Assembly (NCBI GenBank): GCA_002422045.1
Contig: DITG01000011.1
Location: 1 to 10,461, forward strand
DNA: 10,461 bases
From: Acholeplasmataceae bacterium UBA6190
GTDB taxonomy: Bacteria; Bacillota_I; Bacilli_A; Acholeplasmatales; Acholeplasmataceae
Reading direction: 5' to 3'
Shown: piece after piece, positions 6,369 through 10,461 of the stretch
Position numbering within the stretch: position 1 is the stretch's first letter
Layout: each line of letters begins with the position of its first letter
The notes under the pieces: model-generated
Database searches by the model: none
What the model saw: the letters and a program-made list of their open reading frames with translations, nothing else
Told to the model about the DNA's origin: nothing
Translations under genes and position numbers: made by a program

Positions 6369-6869
6369 TTACTGAACTTCATCAAAATATCGTCCAAGTG
6401 TGAATAAGAAATCTGACAATCGGTTGACATATTGAAGTGTATGAGGATTCATCTCTTGTTCCTGGCTGAGGAGGATCATCTCTCGTTCAGCTCTTCTAAC
6501 GGTCACTCTAGCCATATTTAAAAATGAGCCTGCTTTGGTTTGATCAAGCTTGATGAATTTGGTCAGTGGCTTGAGAAAGGAATCATAATGATCAAGTCTG
6601 GACTCAATCCAAGCGACATCTTCTGCTTTGGTGATATACTTTGCTGGATTGTTTAAAGCGATCTCGTAGCAGATTGAAAAAAGATGGTCATGGGTTTGGT
6701 TCAAATCTTGTAATACCTCAGGAATTCTGATGTAATGCTTGGAAACAAGGATGAACCCCATGGACTCATCGAATGCGCCATTGACAGAGATATGTAAGTC
6801 CGCTTTGCTGACGCGTTTGTTAAAGAGATCTGTCTGACCAGCATCTCCGCGCTTGGTGTAAATTTTCAT
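6369..6869 (-). CDS. Divergent PduO-type ATP:cob(I)alamin adenosyltransferase
   Basis: A 166-residue cytoplasmic protein of the PduO-type family, which transfers the adenosyl group of ATP to cob(I)alamin to make coenzyme B12. The N-terminal ATP-binding motif is YTKRGDAGQTDLF (4-16) with RVSK after it. The helix motif ARVTVRRAERE (120-130) matches the family ARxxxRRAER, and YVNRLSDFLFTLGRYF (147-162) is the usual C-terminal helix. It differs from canonical members in two places: the TVDELN motif reads AFDESM (32-37, D34 kept), and the segment normally reading FxLPGG is FIKLDQTKAG (105-114). The ATG at 6869 is chosen, eight bases after AGGAG; a GTG one codon earlier is possible. The stop TAG of the upstream tfoX-like gene is part of this ribosome site. 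Location behind B12-dependent kamDE suggests it serves that mutase. Confidence 0.85.
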   Translation of the reverse strand: MKIYTKRGDAGQTDLFNKRVSKADLHISVNGAFDESMGFILVSKHYIRIPEVLQDLNQTHDHLFSICYEIALNNPAKYITKAEDVAWIESRLDHYDSFLKPLTKFIKLDQTKAGSFLNMARVTVRRAEREMILLSQEQEMNPHTLQYVNRLSDFLFTLGRYFDEVQ

Positions 6870-6880
6870 CACAACAACTC

Positions 6881-7213
6881 CTATGTCTTCTTGTTTTTTT
6901 CTTTCTTGGGTTTTGGTGCTGGTAAGTCTGCATAAGTCGCTTTGATCAATGCGATGATTTCTTCATGAGCATCGGTATCCTCTATGAGGAAATAAGGCTT
7001 GCTTTGCTCATAGAATTTTGCGAAAATCACTTCTCCGAGTAACTCACGACCTCTTTCAGTCGGTTTGATGAACAGTTGGTTATCCGCCAGGACTCCAACC
7101 ATCTTTTCATGATAAAACAGACCATATTCACCGAACATGCGTTTAAACGAAATGCCATCCGAATATCTCAAACGATCTTCCATATATTCTTTGAATGCCA
7201 ATGATGTTGCCAA
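6881..7213 (-). CDS. TfoX N-terminal-domain protein (TTG start)
   Basis: A 110-residue protein matching the TfoX/Sxy N-terminal domain alone, without the C-terminal domain of Gram-negative competence regulators. The signature is FKRMFGEYGLFY (23-34), then VGVLADNQLFIK (39-50) and KPYFLIE (72-78); the tail is Lys/Pro rich (PAPKPKKEKNKK). Start: an in-frame ATG at 7234 has no ribosome site, while a TTG at 7213 has AGAGGTGA (7228-7221) seven bases before it and gives MATSLAFKEYMEDRL, which resembles the usual family N-terminus (MASS/MATS..F/Y). It sits 60 bases after kamE, beyond a hairpin, and 11 bases before the adenosyltransferase ATG. The function of such single-domain proteins in monoderms is unknown; a link to competence should not be assumed. 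Confidence 0.85.
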   Translation of the reverse strand: MATSLAFKEYMEDRLRYSDGISFKRMFGEYGLFYHEKMVGVLADNQLFIKPTERGRELLGEVIFAKFYEQSKPYFLIEDTDAHEEIIALIKATYADLPAPKPKKEKNKKT

Positions 7214-7220
7214 TGAATCA

Positions 7221-7228
7221 TCACCTCT
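7221..7228 (-). promoter_or_regulatory. Ribosome binding site that fixes the TTG start of the TfoX-domain gene
   Basis: AGAGGTGA on the minus strand matches the 3' end of 16S rRNA over GAGGTGA and is seven bases from the TTG at 7213. It lies downstream of the ATG at 7234, which makes that ATG an unlikely start. Confidence 0.75.
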
Positions 7229-7245
7229 ATTCATTTGATATCATC

Positions 7246-7254
7246 ATTTTATCA
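7246..7254 (-). promoter_or_regulatory. Possible extended -10 promoter for the tfoX-like/adenosyltransferase/cupin genes
   Basis: On the minus strand TG-A-TAAAAT reads as an extended -10 element just after the kamE hairpin; no convincing -35 is seen. Transcription would start near 7239, ahead of the TTG start at 7213. It would let the three downstream genes be expressed apart from kamBDE. Confidence 0.35.
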
Positions 7255-7258
7255 TAAA

Positions 7259-7282
7259 CCCAGACGATACGCATCATCTGGG
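7259..7282 (-). terminator. Hairpin at the end of kamE (terminator-like, weak T tract)
   Basis: On the minus strand CCCAGATGAT pairs with ATCGTCTGGG (10 bp with one G-T wobble) around GCGT. The 5' arm overlaps the last codons and the TGA stop of kamE. Only TTTATGAT follows, so termination is probably partial. An mRNA-stabilising or processing hairpin is an alternative. Confidence 0.6.
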
Positions 7283-8032
7283 CTTGACTTTACGACCTTT
7301 TCGATACAATGCTTCGACTGCAAAACTCGCGACATCGAATGCATATTTGTTCGGACCGAATCCAGCATCATAGCCAAGTTCTTTGGCAAGTCCATGATGG
7401 ATTCTCGGTCCTCCGATGATCACAACGAATTGATCTCTTTTCTGTTCAGCTTCTAGAAGTTCGATAAATGAGGTGAGATTTTGAATATGAATATCTTTTT
7501 GTGTGACCGTCTGACTGATGAGTATCACGTCTGCCTTAAGTTCTATCGCTTTTTCTAGCAATAACTCATTATCGACTTGACCTCCCAAGTTGTACGCTTT
7601 GATCCCTTGATAGCGTTCAAGTCCGTAGTGTCCGTTGTACCCTTTCATATTCATGATAGCATCGATACCGACTGTGTGTGCATCTGTACCTGTCGAAGCG
7701 CCGACAATGACAATCGGTTCGCTGAAATGGGTTTCGATGAATTGTTCGATTTCTGCCTGATTCATCGATGCAGATTCAATTTCTGTAACGGAAAGCGTTG
7801 AAGTGTCGATTTGATGTTCGATGGTTCCGTAAATGATGTAGAAAGAGAAACTGTCGGATAATGCAATACTATGGACCACTGACGGATTGTGAATCCCCAT
7901 TTGTACAGCCAAACGTTTGGCTGCTTCGATACCTAGTGCATCGAGTGGAGCAGGAAGAGAAAACGATACTTGGATTTTCCCATCATTTAAGGTATCTCCA
8001 TAGGGTCTGATCCAATTGGATTTAACTGGCAT
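7274..8032 (-). CDS. kamE: Lysine 5,6-aminomutase beta subunit (B12-binding)
   Basis: The 252-residue small subunit of adenosylcobalamin- and PLP-dependent lysine 5,6-aminomutase, which moves the terminal amino group of D-lysine or L-beta-lysine to the neighbouring carbon in lysine fermentation. The Rossmann-like cobalamin-binding domain shows the base-off/His-on motif D117-A-H119-T-V-G122, with H119 as cobalt ligand. K130, eleven residues later, corresponds to the PLP-anchoring lysine of the Clostridium enzyme (H133/K144 there, same spacing). IGGPRIHHG (207-215) and GYDAGFGPNKYA complete the B12 domain; the N-terminal part (1-100) is the dimerisation region. The ATG lies inside kamD (11-base overlap) with GAGGTGA six bases upstream, so translation is coupled. 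Split subunits of 523 and 252 residues separate this from ornithine 4,5-aminomutase, whose large subunit is a fused protein. Confidence 0.95.
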   Translation of the reverse strand: MPVKSNWIRPYGDTLNDGKIQVSFSLPAPLDALGIEAAKRLAVQMGIHNPSVVHSIALSDSFSFYIIYGTIEHQIDTSTLSVTEIESASMNQAEIEQFIETHFSEPIVIVGASTGTDAHTVGIDAIMNMKGYNGHYGLERYQGIKAYNLGGQVDNELLLEKAIELKADVILISQTVTQKDIHIQNLTSFIELLEAEQKRDQFVVIIGGPRIHHGLAKELGYDAGFGPNKYAFDVASFAVEALYRKGRKVKPR

Positions 8033-9593
8033 GATGTTTCACCTCAAGACGTTTGAGCATCAAGTCTAACACAGGATTCATATAGCATGAATCTTTAATG
8101 AAAACACCTTTTAATCCTTTGCCGCCATCTTCTTTTCTTGAGATACCTGCGAAGGTGCCTTTTTCCAATGTCTTGAACATACCATCTCTTCTGATGTCAT
8201 CCAACAGTGATTTTGCCTGATTCAATACATGATGTGCGCGCTTGACAATCAGACCATCGGGTCTGTATGTGATCTCATCTCCGAAATTCTTGAATGCTTT
8301 TTCAACGTAACCAGCATTGTCGAGTGCTAGTGCTCTGTCGCTGACAAAAGGCGTGTGAATGGCTTCTGTCATCATACCTAAAAGATGAATCGATTGGTGT
8401 GATGTCACAGCTGTGATATTGAAGAGCACATTTTGTACAGTGCCTTTGAATATGTCCCCTGTCATGTGTTTGGTCGGTGGCATATATTTCAGTGGTGCAT
8501 CAGGAAAAATTTCTCTTGCCATTTCAGCTTGTGCAAGTTCATAGAGAAAGCTGTTTTCAACTTGAGGATCAATTTCATAGGCATGACCAAGACCCATCAA
8601 TGATGGTTTCATCTTCGCCTTGATTGCAAATTGCTCGTTGATGAACTGCGATGCCAAAACGGTGTGGGCTTGGTCAAAGGCATCGGATGTGGTCAGATAA
8701 TTGTCTTCACCAGTGTTGATGATGATTTCCGAATACGCCGATAAGACTCTTGAAAAATATTGATCCACAAAGGTACGCTTCATGTTGATATCTCTGAAGA
8801 TGATCCCATAAAGCGAATCATTAAGCATCATATCCAAACGCTCAATCGCTCCGAGTGTTGCTATTTCTGGCATGCATAACCCAGATGCGTAATTGACAAG
8901 TTTCACATATCTGCCTTCGGACTCTGAAATTTCATCCAACGCCTTTCGCATCAATCTGAAATTTTCCTGTGTCGCAAACGTACCACCAAATCCTTCTGTG
9001 GTTGCTCCAAAAGGAACATAGTCCAGAAGTGACTGCCCCGTGCTTCGGATGACCGCAATGATATCGGCTCCCTTTTTCACTGCTGATATCGCTTGCTTGA
9101 TATCTTCATAGATATTACCGGTTGCAACAATCACATATTTATGCGGTGTCGTTTTTTCAGGCGTACGATTGATCCATGATTTGCGTGTCTCTTTCATTTG
9201 ATCAATACGTGCTAGAGTCTTTTCAAAGTATGGCATTATATCGCTTAAGTAAGGGCTTTTTGGACTTGCTTGATAGATGGATAAATCGATGGATCCTGAT
9301 GATACTTTGTGCGCAATTTCATTTGGCGTTAGCATGTATTCATGGCATGCATACGATAGATAGTGACAGATGCCCTTCGACAGGTTAGCCTTTTTAAGTA
9401 CATGATCGACGACAACATTGACGATTGGCACCTGGAGTTCATTGACACCATCGACACCCAGCATTCTGAGGAGCGCTCTTTCAACGGATACGGTTGTATG
9501 AAGATCAATATGAGATTGTACTTGTGTTGCAATCACTTTTGCATCTTTCCGACATGCTTCAATGATATCTTGACTTAATCCGAGCTTACTCAT
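8022..9593 (-). CDS. kamD: Lysine 5,6-aminomutase alpha subunit (PLP-binding TIM barrel)
   Basis: The 523-residue large subunit, full length for the family (about 515-525). It forms the TIM barrel that holds PLP and substrate, while KamE brings adenosylcobalamin. The signature region is RSTGQSLLDYVPFGATTEG (183-201) followed by FGGTFATQENFRLMRKALDE. Recalled active-site residues of the Clostridium sticklandii enzyme map with a constant offset of one: R183, S188, S237 (NYASGLC), Y262 and R267 (LYGIIFRD), D297 (NTGEDNYLTT) and K369 (PLKYMPP), so it should be active. The ATG overlaps the kamB stop (ATGA), and AAAGGAGG lies upstream within kamB. In lysine fermenters this enzyme follows kamA (lysine 2,3-aminomutase) and precedes kdd/kce/kal steps; none of those is in the window. 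Confidence 0.96.
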   Translation of the reverse strand: MSKLGLSQDIIEACRKDAKVIATQVQSHIDLHTTVSVERALLRMLGVDGVNELQVPIVNVVVDHVLKKANLSKGICHYLSYACHEYMLTPNEIAHKVSSGSIDLSIYQASPKSPYLSDIMPYFEKTLARIDQMKETRKSWINRTPEKTTPHKYVIVATGNIYEDIKQAISAVKKGADIIAVIRSTGQSLLDYVPFGATTEGFGGTFATQENFRLMRKALDEISESEGRYVKLVNYASGLCMPEIATLGAIERLDMMLNDSLYGIIFRDINMKRTFVDQYFSRVLSAYSEIIINTGEDNYLTTSDAFDQAHTVLASQFINEQFAIKAKMKPSLMGLGHAYEIDPQVENSFLYELAQAEMAREIFPDAPLKYMPPTKHMTGDIFKGTVQNVLFNITAVTSHQSIHLLGMMTEAIHTPFVSDRALALDNAGYVEKAFKNFGDEITYRPDGLIVKRAHHVLNQAKSLLDDIRRDGMFKTLEKGTFAGISRKEDGGKGLKGVFIKDSCYMNPVLDLMLKRLEVKHHAS

Positions 9594-10461
9594 CCGTTAT
9601 ACTCCTCCTTTACATTAAAGATAGGTACTTGTATTGCTGATTTGAAACGCTTCATCATCTCTTGCTCATCATAAGGCATACCATGAGGATTGAAGGGATT
9701 GATGGTGACCATCAAAATGGGAAATGAACGTACCACTTCCAGTTGTATATTGTAATGACTCAATGCACGAAAGTGTCTTTGTGAAGCCATCCATTTGGAT
9801 GGGTCATCGATGATCAAAACACAGTTATTCAGATTCGATTCTATCAGAATATCCATCACTTTGGATGTGAGTGCACCGCGAACATAAAGCGCTTGGATTG
9901 GTTGTTTGCACTTGACGATCATTTGTTCAAGCGTATCCAATCGTTTGTCTGAATACGTAAAGACTTCATGGCCACTAAAGATGGATATCGCGATCTTTTC
10001 AGAAATCAAATAAGATGTCTGAGGTGCACTGAATAGATTGATCAGATCTTGGGTATGTCTGAGTGTTTCATCAAGTTCATCATGATAAGATGCTCCTGAT
10101 GCAAGGACAACACCCTCCATCACATGGATAGATGAAAACGTCATTCGATTAAAGGCTCCATCAATCAAAATCTTTTCACAATGCTTTTTCATCTCAAGGA
10201 CTATATTGCTTAATTCAAGATTGGTCGTTGGTCCTGCAATCATCATGGTTCCTGCGGATAGTATTTCAACCATCATGATGGGTCCTAAAGGTGTCATATA
10301 CTTTGTTTGATTCATCAATTTCCATGCGACATTGGATGCATCAAGACATGTTTTCGCTGTCGCAACCATCATATTGGGTCTGACCCATATTGCTGGTTTC
10401 GGCAAGAAATTGACCTGATCCAATGGTTCTCCATCGAGTCCAATGGAAGTCAATCCAATCC
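9590..10461 (-). CDS. kamB: KamB, lysine 5,6-aminomutase reactivase subunit (N-terminus beyond window)
   Basis: A reading frame open to the right edge gives 289 residues plus a partial codon and ends at TGA overlapping the kamD ATG. It resembles KamB of lysine-fermentation clusters, proposed to act with the MutS-like KamC in restoring inactivated KamDE by exchanging damaged cobalamin. Visible family-like stretches are TSIGLDGEPLDQV at the edge, TPLGPIMMVE, AGPTTNLELSNIV, then ILIDGAFNRMT and VVLASGAS. The N-terminal part, which I expect to hold a P-loop NTPase motif, lies outside the window. The apparent TTG start at 10453 is internal, because coding continues to the edge and no ribosome site precedes it. 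KamC and kamA may lie further right. The identification rests on position directly before kamDE plus remembered motif similarity, so it is less certain than KamD/KamE. Confidence 0.8.
   Translation of the reverse strand, partial: IGLTSIGLDGEPLDQVNFLPKPAIWVRPNMMVATAKTCLDASNVAWKLMNQTKYMTPLGPIMMVEILSAGTMMIAGPTTNLELSNIVLEMKKHCEKILIDGAFNRMTFSSIHVMEGVVLASGASYHDELDETLRHTQDLINLFSAPQTSYLISEKIAISIFSGHEVFTYSDKRLDTLEQMIVKCKQPIQALYVRGALTSKVMDILIESNLNNCVLIIDDPSKWMASQRHFRALSHYNIQLEVVRSFPILMVTINPFNPHGMPYDEQEMMKRFKSAIQVPIFNVKEEYNG

Noticed and set aside
7274..9593. Ornithine 4,5-aminomutase instead of lysine 5,6-aminomutase
   Set aside because: Ornithine mutase has a small OraS of about 120 residues and a fused OraE above 700 residues; here the subunits are 523 and 252 residues with kamB upstream, as in KamDE.

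Overview
The window looks like chromosomal DNA from a low-GC monoderm bacterium (Bacillota or a non-parasitic Mollicutes-type lineage such as Acholeplasmatales/Izemoplasmatales). This rests on AT-rich codon use, strong AGGAG-type ribosome sites, intrinsic terminators and gene content. TGA is a stop (kamB, kamE, heliorhodopsin and tocopherol-cyclase-like genes end with it) and Trp is TGG, so it does not use the Mycoplasma code. The exact taxon cannot be fixed from the sequence alone. Coding density is very high, there is no gene-free stretch above 300 bases, and I saw no mobile element, tRNA, rRNA or CRISPR array.

Left part (1-4815), a light/isoprenoid block. A minus-strand operon holds a VTE5-like polyprenol/phytol kinase-family membrane protein, a DUF92 (VTE6-like) membrane protein and a class II CPD photolyase that runs off the left edge. 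A 280-bp intergenic region separates it from a divergent plus-strand pair: a heliorhodopsin with all expected key residues, then a UUCG hairpin terminator, then a tocopherol cyclase (VTE1)-like protein. The intergenic region carries a clear sigma-A-type promoter for each direction. Heliorhodopsin beside photolyase has precedent in monoderm bacteria. Three homologues of plant vitamin E pathway enzymes (VTE5, VTE6, VTE1 types) around it in an apparently non-phototrophic organism is the most intriguing feature here.

Middle (4816-5998). A stand-alone, full-length two-domain ChrA-family transporter has its own extended -10 promoter and is bounded by terminators on both sides. The one at 5975-5998 is bidirectional and also ends the operon coming from the right.

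Right part (6006-10461), a lysine-fermentation block on the minus strand. KamB (reactivase subunit, cut by the right edge), KamD and KamE (the two subunits of adenosylcobalamin/PLP-dependent lysine 5,6-aminomutase) are translationally coupled by overlaps. They are followed by a TfoX N-terminal-domain protein, a divergent PduO-type ATP:cob(I)alamin adenosyltransferase and a KdgF-like small cupin. The adenosyltransferase plausibly supplies or restores the coenzyme for KamDE. The roles of the TfoX-domain protein and the cupin in this operon are unknown.
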